From Anomaloglossus baeobatrachus (Eukaryota; Chordata; Amphibia; Anura; Aromobatidae), in assembly GCF_048569485.1 (NCBI RefSeq), contig NC_134354.1:339383643-339447642 (forward strand): a stretch of DNA of 64,000 nt, in the 5' to 3' direction. Every line of letters starts with the position of its first letter. Position 1 is the stretch's first letter. Position numbers and translations under genes: made by a program. Shown here piece by piece: positions 1 through 12,605 of the stretch. Under the pieces are notes generated by a model, which ran no database searches, was not told the DNA's origin, and saw nothing but the letters and a program-made list of their open reading frames with translations.

Positions 1-3000
1 CATGCATGGGACACACTGAGGAGGGGGAGCATGCATGGGACACTGTGAGGAGGGGGCAGCATGCATGGGACACTGTGAGGAGGGGGCAGCATGCATGGGA
101 CACTGTGAGGAGGGGGCAGCATGCATGGGACACTGTGAGGAGGGGGCAGCATGCATGGGACACTGTGAGGAGGGGGCAGCATGCATGGGACACTGTGAGG
201 AGGGGGCAGCATGCATGGTACACTGTGAGGAGGGGGCAGCATGCATGGGACACTGTGAGGAGGGGGCAGCATGCATGGGACACTGTGAGGAGGGGGCAGC
301 ATGCATGGGGCACTGTGAGGAGGGATCAGCATGCATGGGACACTGTGAGGAGGGGGCAGCACGCATGGGACACTGTGAGGAGGGAGCAGCATGCATGGGG
401 CACTGTGAGGAGGGGGCAGCATGCATGGGACACTGTGAGGAGGGGGAAGCATGCATGGGACACTGTGAGGAGGGGGAAGCATGCATGGGACACTGTGAGG
501 AGGGGGAAGCATGCATGGGACACTGTGAGGAGGGGGCAGCATGCATGGGACACTGTGAGGAGGGGGCAGCATGCATGGGACACTGTGAGGAGGGGGAAGC
601 ATGCATGGGACACTGAGAGGAGGGGGAAGCATGCATGGGACATTGTGAGGAGGGGGCAGCATGCATGGGACACTGTGAGGAGGGCACAGCATGCATGGGA
701 CACTGTGAGAAGGAGGAAGCATGCATGGGACACTGTGAGGAGGGGGCAGCATGCATGGGACACTGTGAGGAGGGGGCAGCATGCATGGGGCACTGTGAGG
801 AGGGATCAGCATGCATGGGACACTGTGAGGAGGGGGCAGCATGCATGGGACACTGTGAGGAGGGGGCAGCATGCATGGGGCACTGTGAGGAGGGGGCAGC
901 ATGCATGGGACACTGTGAGGAGGGGGCAGCATGCATGGGACACTGTGAGGAGGGGGCAGCATGCATGGGACACTGTGAGGAGGGGGCAGCATGCATGGGA
1001 CACTGTGAGGAGGGGGCAGCATGCATGGGACACTGTGCGGAGGGGGCAGCATGCATGGGACACTGTGAGGAGGGGAAAGCATGCATGGGACACTGTGAGG
1101 AGGGGGAAGCATGCATGGGACACTGTGAGGAGGAAGCAGCATGCATGGGACATTGTGAGGAGGGGCAGCATGCATGGGACACTGTGAGGACTGGGAAGCA
1201 TGCATGGGACACTGTGAGGAGGGAGCAGCATGCATGGGACATTGTAAGGAGGGGGCAGCATGCATGGGACATTGTGAGGAGGGGCAGCATGCATGCGACA
1301 TTGTGAGGAGGGGGCAGCATACATGGGACATTGTGAGGAGGGGGCAGCATGCATGGGACATTGTGAGGAGGGGGCAGCATGCATGGGACACTGTGAGGAG
1401 GGGGCAGCATGCATGGGACACTGTGAGGAGGGGGCAGCATGCATGGGACACTGTGAGGAGGGGGCAGCATGCATGGGACACTGTGAGGAGGGCGCAGCAT
1501 GCATGGGACACTGTGAGGAGGGGGCAGCATGCATGGGACACTGTGAGGAGGGGGCAGCATGCATGGGACACTGTGAGGAGGGGGCAGCATGCATGGGACA
1601 CTGTGAGGAGGGGGCAGCATGCATGGGACACTGTGAGGAGGGGGCAGCATGCATGGGACACTGTGAGGAGGGGGCAGCATGCATGGGGCACTGTGAGGAG
1701 AGATCAGCATGCATGGGACACTGTGAGGAGGGGGCAGCATGCATGGGACACTGTGAGGAGGGAGCAGCATGCATGGGGCACTGTGAGGAGGGGGCAGCAT
1801 GCATGGGACACTGTGAGGAGGGGGCAGCATGCATGGGACACTGTGAGGAGGGGGCAGCATGCATGGGACTCTGTGAGGAGGGGGCTGCATGCATGGGACA
1901 CTGTGAGGAGGGGGCAGCATGCATGGGACACTGTGCGGAGGGGGCAGCATGCATGGGACACTGTGAGGAGGGGGAAACATGCATGGGACACTGTGAGGAG
2001 GGGGAAGCATGCATGGGACATTGTGAGAAGGGGGCAGCATGCATGGGACACTGTGAGGAGGGGGAAGCATGCATGGGACACTGTGAGGAGGGGGAAGCAT
2101 GCATGGGACACTGTGAGGAGGGGGCAGCATGCATGGGACACTGTGAGGAGGGGGCAGCATGCATGGGACACTGTGAGGAGGGGGCAGCATGCATGGGACA
2201 CTGTGAGGAGGGGGCAGCATGCATGGGACACTGTGAGGAGGGGGCAGCATGCATGGGACACTGTGAGGAGGGGGCAGCATGCATGGGACACTGTGAGGAG
2301 GGGGCAGCATGCATGGGACACTGTGAGGAGGGGGCAGCATGCATGGGACACTGTGAGGAGGGCGCAGCATGCATGGGACACTGTGAGGAGGGGGCAGCAT
2401 GCATGGGACACTGTGAGGAGGGGGCAGCATGCGTGGGACACACTGAGGAGGGGGAAGCATGCGTGGGACACTGTGAGGAGGGGGCAGCATGCATGGGACA
2501 CAGTGAGGAGGGGGCAGCATGCATGGGACACTGTGAGGAGGGGGCAGCATGCATGGGACACTGTGAGGAGGGGGCAGCATGCATGGGACACTGTGAGGAG
2601 GGGGCAGCATGCATGGGACACTGTGAGGAGGGCGCAGCATGCATGGGACACTGTGAGGAGGGGGCAGCATGCATGGGACACTGTGAGGAGGGGGCAGCAT
2701 GCATGGGACACTGTGAGGAGGGGGCAGCATGCATGGGGCACTGTGAGGAGGGATCAGCATGCATGGGACACTGTGAGGAGGGGGCAGCATGCATGGGACA
2801 CTGTGAGGAGGGAGCAGCATGCATGGGGCACTGTGAGGAGGGGGCAGCATGCATGGGACATTGTGAGGAGGGGGCAGCATGCATGGGACATTGTGAGGAG
2901 GGGGCAGCATGCATGGGACACTGTGAGGAGGGGGCAGCATGCATGGGACACTGTGAGGAGGAGGCAGCATGCATGGGACACTGTGCGAAGGGGGCAGCAT

Positions 3001-3894
3001 GCATGGGACACTGTGAGGAGGGGAAAGCATGCATGGGACACTGTGAGGAGGGGGGAAACATGCATGGGACACTGTGAGGAGGAAGCAGCATGCATGGGAC
3101 ATTGTGAGGATGGGCAGCATGCATGGGACACTGTGAGGAGGGGAAAGCATGCATGGGACACTGTGAGGAGGGAGCAGCATGCATGGGACATTGTAAGGAG
3201 GGGGCAGCATGCATGGGACATTGTGAGGAGGGGGCAGCATGCATGGGACATTGTGAGGAGGGGGCAGCATGCATGGGACACTGTGAGGAGGGGGCAGCAT
3301 GCATGGGACACTGTGCGGAGGGGGGCAGCATGCATGGGACACTGTAAGGAGGGGGCAGCATGCATGGGACATTGTGAGGAGGGGGCAGCATGCATGGGAC
3401 ATTGTGAGGAGGGGGCAGCATGCATGGGACACTGTGAGGAGGGGGCAGCATGCATGGGACACTGTGCGGAGGGGGCAGCATGCATGGGACACTGTGAGGA
3501 GGGGAAAGAATGCATGGGACACTGTGAGGAGGGGGAAGCATGCATGGGACACTGTGAGGAGGAAGCAGCATGCATGGGACATTGTGAGGAGGGGCAGCAT
3601 GCATGGGACACTGTGAGGACTGGGAAGCATGCATGGGACACTGTGAGGAGGGAGCAGCATGCATGGGACATTGTAAGGAGGGGGCAGCATGCATGGGACA
3701 TTGTGAGGAGGGGCAGCATGCATGCGACATTGTGAGGAGGGGGCAGCATACATGGGACATTGTGAGGAGGGGGCAGCATGCATGGGACATTGTGAGGAGG
3801 GGGCAGCATGCATGGGACATTGTGAGGAGGGGGCAGCATGCATGGGACACTGTGAGGAGGGGGCAGCATGCATGGGACAATGTGAGGAGGGAGC
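1..3894. repeat. 30-bp minisatellite, about 130 copies
   Basis: The stretch is one head-to-tail array of the unit GCATGCATGGGACACTGTGA followed by GGAGGGGGCA. Most copies are exactly 30 bp and a few are 29 or 31 bp. Because 30 is a multiple of three and the unit has a stop in only one of six frames, five frames stay open for hundreds of codons (HAWDTVRRGQ- and GHCEEGAACM-type repeats on one strand, SQCPMHAAPS-type on the other). No start context, splice site or non-repeat coding flank is present, so I do not call a gene. Variant units recur in blocks, which shows internal duplication of larger segments. Confidence 0.97.
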
Positions 3895-4783
3895 AGCATG
3901 ATGTGAGGTCAATGTGCAGATCATATTTCATAATTTAGGAAGGTGTGGTGGGTATAATTTATAAGGGAGGGCAGTGTGTAGTATATTAGGGGCAGTGTGA
4001 CAGTCACAGTATATAAGTGGGGACGGTGTGGTGGGAATATTTTATACTCATGCTATGTTTTGCTGTGCCTGTGGTGATTCCCATTGGGGGGGGGGTTAGT
4101 GCCCTTCATTTCTCATTGATACTTTTTAAAGTGTTTTACAGAGTAGATCTGCCTTAAACAGATGTCGTGTGCGAAAACTCAGTTTTACGTTGTCACTAAG
4201 GGGCGCGACCACTTAAAGTGCCTAGGGCAGCACGAAGGCAAAATACAGCCCTGGCCATGTCTGTTAGACAAGTGCGGTGAGGTGAATGAGGCTGTTGCGG
4301 GCTTCCCAATATTAGAAATATATGTACAGTATAAATATATAAAAATATAAAAATAATGTGTGTGTGCATGTATGATGTGTATCTATGTATGTCAGTGTAT
4401 ATGACTGTGTATAGCTTTATGTCTATTTATATGTGTTTTTAAGAATTTCTCTTTAAATAAGTATGTGTACGTATGCCTGTATGTGTATGTATCTGTGCAT
4501 GTCGATGTGTGGATGGGGCCCACTGAGACTCTTTCGCCCAGGGCCCACATAAACCTGTACCCGGCCCTGGACACATATATAAAATTATCTCAGCACTGGA
4601 AAAAAATTTTTAAACACATGCAATTATGGAACTTATTTTTATTTCAAGATCTATTGATTAAAATAAACTTTGTGTGTAGAAAACTCCCTACTCATTCTTC
4701 TTCAAGCAATTGCTAAAAGTGTAACCAGTTGAGGTATGTAACCTCCAGTACTGCAAATAAATTTGCTGCTGTTCTGCCACTAA
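3895..4783. other. Unassigned sequence with TG/TA-rich tract
   Basis: No gene is recognised. The start still resembles decayed minisatellite-like GGCAGTGTG repeats (to about 4030). A purine/pyrimidine-alternating TGTGTA-rich tract runs from about 4350 to 4510. GGGCCCA-type words near 4520-4570 may be an end of an unidentified repeat. Confidence 0.5.
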
Positions 4784-6546
4784 GTCCAGCAACACACATC
4801 CGTGTTTCCGGTACGTGTTTGGTATGTTTTTGCACGTACCGGAGACACGGAGACCCATGTTATTCAATGGGTGATGACATACACACGTAAAATCACACGG
4901 AACGTGTGTCCGTGTCGTAAGTACGTGTGTGCGGTTTTCTACACGGACGACATGTCCGTTTTTGGCCGGCAGCACGCAGGCGTGGACCCGCTATAGTCTA
5001 TTAGTCTATGGGTCCGTGCCTGCTCGGACCGCACACGGAGTATGTCCGTGTTCAGCACGTTTTGTCCGTGTGCGTTTTTAAACCAGCGATCTAATTTTTT
5101 TTGTCTTTTTTATTAAAGTCAGTCTACTTACCTTTTTTTTTTGCTGTTCTAAGTCATACTTACATTGGCGCTCGGTCTTTTTCTTCCCCCGGCTCATACT
5201 TACCAATCCCCGATCACCAGCGCAGGGAGGAACAGCTGTGCCGAAAATACATGGCTTCAATTCATTTGAAAATGCCGGCCGCTCATTAATCAATCTACTA
5301 TTCCCTGCTTCCCCCGCCAACAGGCACCTATGATTGGTTGCAGTGAGACACGCCCACACGCTGAGTGACAGCTGTCTCACTGCACCCAATCACAGCAGCC
5401 GGTGGGCGGGTCTATACTGTGCAGTGAAATAAATAAATAGTTTAAAAAACCGGCGTGCGGTCCCCCCCAATTTTTATTCCAGCCAAAATAAAGCCATACG
5501 GCTGAAGGCTGGTATTCTCAGGATGGGGAGCCCCACTTTATGGGGAGCCCCCCAGCCTAACAATATCAGTCAGCAGCCGCCCAGAATTGCCGCATACAAT
5601 AGATGCGACAGTTCTGGGACTCTACCCGGATCTTCCTGATTTGCCCTGGTGCATTGGCAATCGGGGTAATAAGGAGTTAATGGCAGCCCATAGCTGCCAA
5701 TAAGTCCAAGATTAATCATTGCAGGCGTCTATGAGACACCCCCAATGATTAACCTGCAAGTTAAAGTTAATAAACACACACAGTGAAAAAATCCTTTATT
5801 TGAAATAATAAACAATAACAAATACCCTTGTTCACCAATTTATTATGCCCCAAATACCCATCCATGTCCGGCGTAATCCACGGAGGTCCCGCGTCGCTTC
5901 CAGCTCTGCTACATGAAGGACAGGAGCTGCAGAAGAACACCGCTGCTTTTGTCACCTCCGTGCAGCAACTGAGGTAAGTAGCGCGATCAGCTGAGCTGTC
6001 ACTTAGGTTGCTCGCGGCCACCGCTGGATCCTCCACCTGTGACAGCAAGCCACCCGAGTGACAGCGATGAAGTCACAGGTGAGTTGCGGTCTCGGGGGGA
6101 GGATCCAGCTGGCCGCGGGTAACCTGAGTGACAGCAGCACTAATCGCGCTGCTCAATTCAGTCACTCAGGGAATTAGCGGTCACTGGTGAGTCCTTCACG
6201 GGTGACCGCTAATCAGTACGCGACACAGACAGAGCCGCGGTATGACAATGAAGTCGGATAAAGTTCACCCGAGTTCATTCTCATCGTGCAACTCTGTCTT
6301 CTGTCAGCCGACATGTATCAACGACATTTTACATCACACACACGGACATTCCACACGGACATTCCACGTACACATACACGGGCATTTTACACGCACACAC
6401 GGACATTTTACACGCAAACACGGATAGCATACGCCATTACACAGATGCCATACGTACCGGAGAAACACCCAAAGGAAACGGAACACGGACCCGAAAAACG
6501 GACCGTGTCACACAAACGTTTTTTATGTGGAAGTGTGTTTTCGGCC
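4784..6546. mobile_element. Harbinger-like non-autonomous DNA transposon
   Basis: A TAA stands on both sides (4781-4783 and 6547-6549). The left end GTCCAGCAACACACATCC and the reverse complement of the right end, GGCCGAAAACACACTTCC, match as imperfect terminal inverted repeats. A 3-bp TAA/TWA target duplication is typical of PIF/Harbinger elements. The 1.76-kb interior has no transposase; it holds a several-hundred-bp module (5440-5830) found again in other elements of this window. CACGGA/CCGTGT words are dense in both ends. Confidence 0.65.
5440..5830 (+). repeat. Shared core module, copy 1
   Basis: The landmarks in order are GTCCCCCCCAA, CCAGCC...AAAGCC, GGCTGGTATTCTCAGG, GGGGAGCCCC, a run around TTAGATGCG-type words, GCAATCGGGGTAATAAGGAG, and AATCCTTTATTTG. 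The same order appears at about 35790, 53460 and 54010, and inverted at about 37320. A related longer form lies at 10500 and, inverted, at 56280. Confidence 0.8.
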
Positions 6547-7394
6547 TAAGATAGTCAAACACCAGATGGCAGTATATACCACTGGTAAGCGTCATTTACA
6601 GGTTATATGAGTCCATCATCACAGTGTAATTTGTTACAATGCTGAAAAGGCAGCACTTAAAAAAGGGTGCTAAGATTTGAATTGTCTGCTTTGTACACAT
6701 TTTCTTTACACCCAACTTGCAGGTAAGAATGGACTTACAGAGTGTCTGCATGAAATGGATTGCTTAAGAATAGTGATGAGCGAGCACTAAAATGTTCAGG
6801 TGTTCGGTACTCGAATCGAGCAGGTCACACGCTCGGACGGGCTTGACTATAGTAACAAGTACAGTGAAAGTCAATGGGGAACTCAAGCATTTTTCCCAAA
6901 GACCCTAATGGAAGATCTGGGGGGGTTCTGGGAATTCGCTGAAATGGATGGAAACAGCATGGGGAAGATGCTTGGACACATCACTGAATCCCAGGTTGCT
7001 GCTGGGAACAATGTTATCAGAGTATTAGGGTATGTGCATACATTGAGTATTTGGATGAAAACATTTCTGCACCATTTCTGCATCTCTTGGCAGACAAAAC
7101 GCAGAGTCAGAAAAACGCATTTTGCCAAGTTTTCTATGCATTTTTGAGTTTGATTTTGCATATGGTTTTCTTCTGTTTTTTTAGCGGTTTTGGACACAAA
7201 TAAATGCTGTAGATATAAATATTAGATATACATAGACAGCTAGATAGAAAGCTTTCTATGTTTAAATAAATAAATGAAAAAAAATACTTTGCGTCCCCTC
7301 ATTTTTGATAACCAGCCAAGGAAAAGCAGACAGCTGTGAGCTGATATTAACTGGCTGGGAAGGTCCATGGTTATTTGCTCCTCCCAGCTTAACT
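6547..7394. other. Repeat fragments without a gene
   Basis: About 6774-7010 holds the motif GTGATGAGCGAGCACTA, then ACTCGAATCGAGCA and AGTCAATGGGGAAC, which I recall as a common anuran dispersed repeat. From 7025 a second fragment starts AGGGTATGTGCATACATTG, like a Harbinger end. About 7275-7400 is a partial copy of the shared core module (CATTTTTGATAACCAGCCAAGG). No coding sequence is supported. Confidence 0.5.
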
Positions 7395-8139
7395 CCTAAC
7401 CGACCTAGGACGTAACGGTACATCCTAAATCATGAAGGGGTCATCACCGCACGTCTGCTGATCTCAACAACAGATGTGTGCCTCCATTGAATCGTGCTGT
7501 CAAAAAGTGACAGCGCCATTTAACCCCTTAGTGACGGAGCTAATTTTCACCTTAATGACCAGACCAAATTTTGCAATTCTGACCAGTGTCACTTCATGAG
7601 GTTATAACTCTGGAACGCTTCAACGGATCCTGGTGATTTTGAGATTGTATTTTCATCACATATTGGACTTCATGTTAGTACCAAATTTAGGACAATATTT
7701 TTTGCGTTTATTTATGAAAAAAATTTAATTTTGTCAAACATTTTGAAAATTTAGCAATTTTCAACTTTTGAATTATTATACCGTTAAACCAGAGATTTCT
7801 GTGACACAAAATAGTTAATAAATAACATTTCCCACATGTCTACTTTACATCAGCACAATTTTGGAAACAAATTTTTTTTTTGTTAGGAAGTTAGAGGGGT
7901 TCAAAGTTTATCAGCGATTTCTCATTTTTACATCAAAATTTACAAAACCATTTTTTTAGGGACCACATCACATTTGAAGTGACTTCAATAGGCCTAGATG
8001 ACAGAAAATACCCAAAAGTGACACCATTCTAAAAACTGCACCCCCCAAAGTACTCAAAACCACATTCAAGAAGTTTATTAACCCTTCAGGTGCTTCACAT
8101 TAACAAAAGCAATGTGGAATGAAAAAAAGCAAAAATTAA

Positions 8140-10071
8140 ATTTTACCTAAAAATGTTGTTCTAACCCAAATTTATTCACTTTTAGAAGAAATAATACAAC
8201 AAAATGGACCCCAAAACTTGTTCCCCACTTTCTTATGAGCGCGCCGATACCCCACATGTGGTCAGAAACCTCTGTTTGGACAAATGGGAGGGCTCGGAAC
8301 AGAAGGAGCAATATTTGAATTTTGGAAAGCAAATTTGGCTGAAATAGATTGCGGGCACCATGTTGCATTTACAGGTCCGCTAAGGTACCTAAACAGAAGA
8401 AACCCCTCACAAGTGACACCATTTTGGAAACTAGACCCCTCAAGGCTTCTATCTAGGGGTATAGTGAGCATTTTAGATCCACAGGTACTTCACAGATTTT
8501 GTTAACATTACGTTGTCATATTGAAAATTTTAATAATTTTCTCAAAAATGTTGCTTTAGCATCAATTTTCTCACTTTTTCAAGAGGTAATTCCAAAAATG
8601 TGACCTCAAGGTTTGTTAACCACTTTTTTATGAGAGCGGTGATACCTCACATGTGGTCTGAAACCTTTGTTTGGACAAATGGGAGGGCTTGGAACGAAAG
8701 GAGCAATATTTGAATTTTGGAAAGGAAATTTGGCTGAAAAAGATTGCGGGCACCATGTCGCATTTGGAGGTCCCCTAAGGTTCCTAAACAGCAGAAACCC
8801 CGCACAAGTGACCCCATTTTGGAAACTAGGCCGCTCAAGGAATTTATCTAGATGTTTGGTGAGTACCCTGAACCCCCAGGTGCTTCACAGAATTTTATAA
8901 CGTTGAGCCATGAAAATAAAAAAATAAAATTTTACCACAAAATTCTTATTTCAACCAGGTAGCTTTTTTTTCACAAGGGTAACAGGAAAAACATCACCAT
9001 GAAATTTATTGTGCAATTTCTCCTAAGTTTGGCGATACCTTATATGTGGTGGAAATCAATTGTTTGGGCGCATGACAGGGCTCGGAAGGGAAGGAGTGCC
9101 ATTTGACTGCAAAATTGGCTGGAATCAATAGCGGACGCTATATTGCATTAGGAGAGCCCCTGAGGTGTCTATACAGTGAAGCTCCCCAACATGTGGCCCC
9201 ATTTTGGAAAATAGACCCCTGAAGGAATGTATCTAGATGTTTGGTGAGTACCCTGAACCCTCAGGTGCTTCACAGAAGTTTATAATGTTGAGCTGTGAAA
9301 ATAAAAAAATACATTTTTACCACAAAAGTGTTACTTCAACCAGGTAGCTTTTTTTTTTACAAGTGTAAAAGGAAAAAGTTCAGCATAAAATGTATTGTGC
9401 AATTTCTCCTGAGTATGCTGATACCTTATGTGTGATGAAAATCAACTGTTTGGGTGCACAGCAGGGCTCGGAAGGGAAGGAGCGCCATTTGACTGCACAA
9501 TTGGCTGGAATCATTAGCGGACGCTATGTTGCATTTGGAAAGCCCCTAAGGTGCCTAAACAGTGGAGGTTTCCCACAAATGACCCCAATCTGGAAACAAG
9601 ACACCTCATGGCTTTTATCTAGGTGTATAGTGAGCAGTTTGAATCCAAGAGTACTTCACAGAATTTGATAAGCTTAGGTTGCCATACTGAAAATTTTCAT
9701 TTTTTTCATAAAAATGTTGCTTTAGCATCATATTTCTTACTTTTTCAAGAAGCAACAACAAACCGTGGACCCCACAGGTTGTTATCCAATGTCTTATGGG
9801 CACAGGGATACCCCACATGTGGCCAAAAACCACTGTTTGGATATATGGGAGGGCTTGGAATGGAAGGAGCACCATTTGAATTCTGGAAAAGTTGAAATAA
9901 ATTGCGGGCACCATGTCACATTAGCAGGGCCCCTTGGGTACCTATACAGCAGAAACCCCCCACAAGTGACCCCATTTTGGAGACTGGATTTTATTCAGGA
10001 GTATAGTAAGCATTTTGAATCCACAGGTACTTCACAAAAATGTTGCTGTAGCAACAAATTTCTCACTTTTA
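8140..10071. repeat. Five tandem modules of about 385 bp
   Basis: Each unit repeats the same landmarks: ACCTCACATGTGGT, TTTGGACAAATGGGAGGGCT, GAAGGAGC, CACCATGT, GACCCCATTTTGGAAACTA, TTTATCTAGATG and GGTGCTTCACAGA, at near 385-bp spacing. Units begin near 8147, 8530, 8930, 9310 and 9690. Similar units recur at 21400-22510, and a single fragment lies at about 31064-31290. A forward frame carrying words like VTPFWKL and VLHR stays open in several units, but no start signal or gene structure is seen. Confidence 0.8.
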
Positions 10072-10436
10072 GGCTATGTGGCCATGATCCAGCGACACGG
10101 CATCTAGTACACAGTGTCAGCCTTCCTGCAGAGATGTGAGTGTTGTCCACGGGAGAACGCAGCTGCCCATGCCCACGATTTGGGTTCAGGCTGCTGTGGA
10201 GCTCTATGCTATCTGCAGAGAACACTCTTGTCTCCACAGCATAAATTGACATGCTGAGGCTCGGGAAGCTGCACCACAGGTTGGTTTATGCTGCGGAGAA
10301 AAGAAGCACATTGGGCATAGGATTTCTAAAAATCCTTCCACTGTGCTTCTACTGCACAATGCAGCGCTATGGATGCAGGGAAAACACTCTGCGCCCAAAA
10401 CGCTGCAAACCCTGATTGTGGGCACACAGTCTAAAA
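10072..10436. mobile_element. Small Harbinger-like MITE
   Basis: The left end TAGGCTATGTGGCCATGAT and the reverse complement of the right end, TAGACTGTGTGCCCACAAT, pair as inverted repeats. TTTA/TAAA flanks both sides. It interrupts the fifth 385-bp module of the piggyBac-like element. No coding content is visible. Confidence 0.5.
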
Positions 10437-10499
10437 TGCTACAATGGATGAATGGATAGATGTCAAACATATATAACGTCCCACCCCCCTGCATATTCT

Positions 10500-11180
10500 A
10501 AGCTGGCACCCTTTAGTGCCTTTCATGTGGCACTAAAGGGTGCCTAGCCTTGTATTTAGCCCCCCAAAAAATTAATAATTAAAATAAACGACGTTGGGTC
10601 CCCCCTATTTTTGATAGCCAGCTAGGGTAAAGCAGACAGCTGTAGCCTGTAAACCACAGCTGACAGCTTCACCTTGGCTGGTGATCAATTTGGAGAGCTC
10701 CCCAGGCACGTTTTTAAAAAAAACCAAAACAAACAAACGTGGGGTCCCCCCCAAATTAGATCACCAGCCAAGGTGAAGCGGACAGCTGGGGTCTGGTATT
10801 CTCAGGGTGGGTAGAGCCATGGTTATTGGACTCTTCCCAGCCTAAAAATAGCAGGCCGCAGCCGCCCCAGAAGTGGCGCATCCATTAGATGCGCCAATCC
10901 TGGCGCTTCGCTCCAGCTCATCCCGCGCCCTGGTGCGGTGGCAAACGGGGTAATATACGGGGTTGATACCAGCTGTAATGTCACCTGGCATCAAGCCCTG
11001 GGGTTAGTGATGTCACGGCATCTAAACAGATACCCGACATCACTAACCCAGTCAGTAATAGAAAAAAATAAACACAAAAAAAAAAATTATTTGAAAAAAA
11101 AACTCCCCGAAACATTCATTTTCACCAATTTATTGAAAATAAATAAATTTCGGTCGCTGTAATCCATTTTGGAGGTCCCT
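10500..11180 (+). repeat. Shared core module, long form
   Basis: This copy carries extra sequence at its left: the hairpin GGCACCCTTTAGTGCC...GGCACTAAAGGGTGCC and a first CCAGCTAGGG block. It then shows the usual series GTCCCCCCCAAATTAGATCA, CCAGCCAAGG, GGTCTGGTATTCTCAGG, TTAGATGCGCC, GGTGCGGTGGCAAACGGGG, and the tandem of CATCACTAACCC words. The same long form lies inverted at about 56280-56960. Confidence 0.75.
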
Positions 11181-11610
11181 CGGCGACTGTGGACCTTCTA
11201 GAATATTGGGGGCACGTTCAGGGAACGTATCCCCCATTTTCTGGAAGAGCAAGCTCTCCATGAGCAATGTGGGTGCAGTAATCTGAGAATACTGCACTCA
11301 CACTGCCCCGGTCCAACCTAGGGCAGAGTGACTTGCAGTAACCTCATTCCAGAATATGAGGGGCATGCTCACAGAATGTACCCCCATTTTCTAGAACAGC
11401 AGGCTCTCCATGTCAGGAGTGTGGCTGCAGATTACTGCACTCACTCTCCCCCGGTCCACAGCGCAGCAGCGAGGTCAGCGTCCCTGCTTGCAAGGATCCA
11501 GCTGACAGCCGCTGTCTGCGCATGCGCCGCCAGCTTTCTAGGAGGCGGAGTGATCGCGGGGACGGAGCAGCAGCCAGGTAACGGGGCTGACCGGGGGACC
11601 TGGGGACGAC

Positions 11611-12235
11611 TTTGCTGCCGCATGTGACGTGTCACATGCGGCAGAAAGAGCAGGATGAATGCGGCCCGCGCGCTGTGCGCCGCAATCTTGCATGCTCCGG
11701 AGGGGGGGAAGGGGGAGCGCTCTAGAGAACCGGAGGGGCTCCGGTGGACCAGAGGGCTCCGGTGGACCGGAGGAGGGGTCAGGGGGAGGACATTTCCCTC
11801 CGATCTGAAATGTTTGATCATTTCAGATCGGAGGGAAATGAATGCAGAGGCGGCGACGGCGGCAGTTTTCTGTTCGCTTCGGCGCCATTTTGACTGCTCC
11901 GGAGGGGGGGTAGGGGGACTCTCCGGTACCGGGGGCTTTGGGGGCACTAGGGGTTTATATTTCTTTCTCATCTGACTTGTCTGATCATGTCAGATGAAAA
12001 GAAATCAGTTTTACCGGCCATTTATTTTTTTTTCATGTGTTCGTCGGTATACGGTGTATACCGGCGATCACATTATCGGGGTCCAAAAAAAACACCCCGA
12101 TTCATAATCTGGGGGGTCTCAGCTACCCCCGGTAGCTGAAACCCCCGAGATTTTCGGTCGCTGGGGGGCGCTACAGGGTTTTTTCGGGCCGCCGCTTTAA
12201 AGCGGCGGAACAGAATAAGTACCCTGTTTTGCCGC
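11611..12235. repeat. Train of perfect and near-perfect hairpins
   Basis: Successive inverted repeats are visible. TGCCGCATGTGACGTGTCAC sits at about 11611. A pair of arms of about 24 bp at 11790-11839 is centred on TTTGATCA and contains CCGATCTGAAATG. ATTTCTTTCTCATCTGAC and its partner lie at 11956-12005. GGTATACGGTGTATACC, ATCGGGGT...ACCCCGAT, CTCAGCTACCCCCGGTAGCTG and CCGCCGCTTTAAAGCGGCGG follow. They occupy the right third of the piggyBac-like element; no gene is present. Confidence 0.8.
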
Positions 12236-12605
12236 CGCTTTAAGTCGTACGGCCATCGTTATGAGGTTAAGGGAGGCCCCATGATGCAATCATGATGAGC
12301 CAATGTTGTCATGTAGCGACTAGTCATGTGATGACTCCTGTCGCTATCACGGTTTAGTTCCTGTTACAGCTGGCAGAGCAGCAGCTGTAACAAGAACGCA
12401 GCATTTCTGCTGATCAGTGCTGTGTTGCTCTGATCAGCAGAAATGAATGAGCATTCTGACAGCTTATCCTTACAGTCCCCTAGGGGGGGCTAGTAAAATA
12501 AAAAAAAGGTTTTTAAAAATGAAAACAAATAAAAACACCTAAAAGTTCAAATCACCCTCAATTTGCCCCATTGAAGCTTAAAGAGTTAAAAATATAAAAA
12601 ATATA

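Larger units (their letters stand above)
7524..12266. mobile_element. TTAA-flanked, piggyBac-like non-autonomous element, copy 1
   Basis: TTAA flanks both ends (7520-7523 and 12267-12270). The left end reads CCCCTTAGTGACGG and the right end reads inward as CCTCATAACGATGGCCG, so the inverted ends are imperfect. TTAA plus a CCC-type end fits piggyBac; Kolobok is the alternative. The parts in order are a leader of roughly 600 bp, five tandem modules of about 385 bp (8140-10071), an inserted MITE, a long form of the shared core module, and a train of hairpins (11611-12235). No transposase is visible. A second copy of the same architecture is at 20800-25206. Confidence 0.65.

Noticed and set aside
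1-3894. CRISPR-like array
   Set aside because: There are no unique spacers; the whole unit is repeated, and the sequence is vertebrate-like.
6-3938. Open frames of 200 to 1041 codons across the first 4 kb
   Set aside because: They are translations of a 30-bp tandem repeat, present in five frames at once and without non-repeat coding flanks.
11441-11971. 176-codon proline-rich minus frame
   Set aside because: It lies across GC-rich hairpins of the piggyBac-like element and has no domain or splice context.
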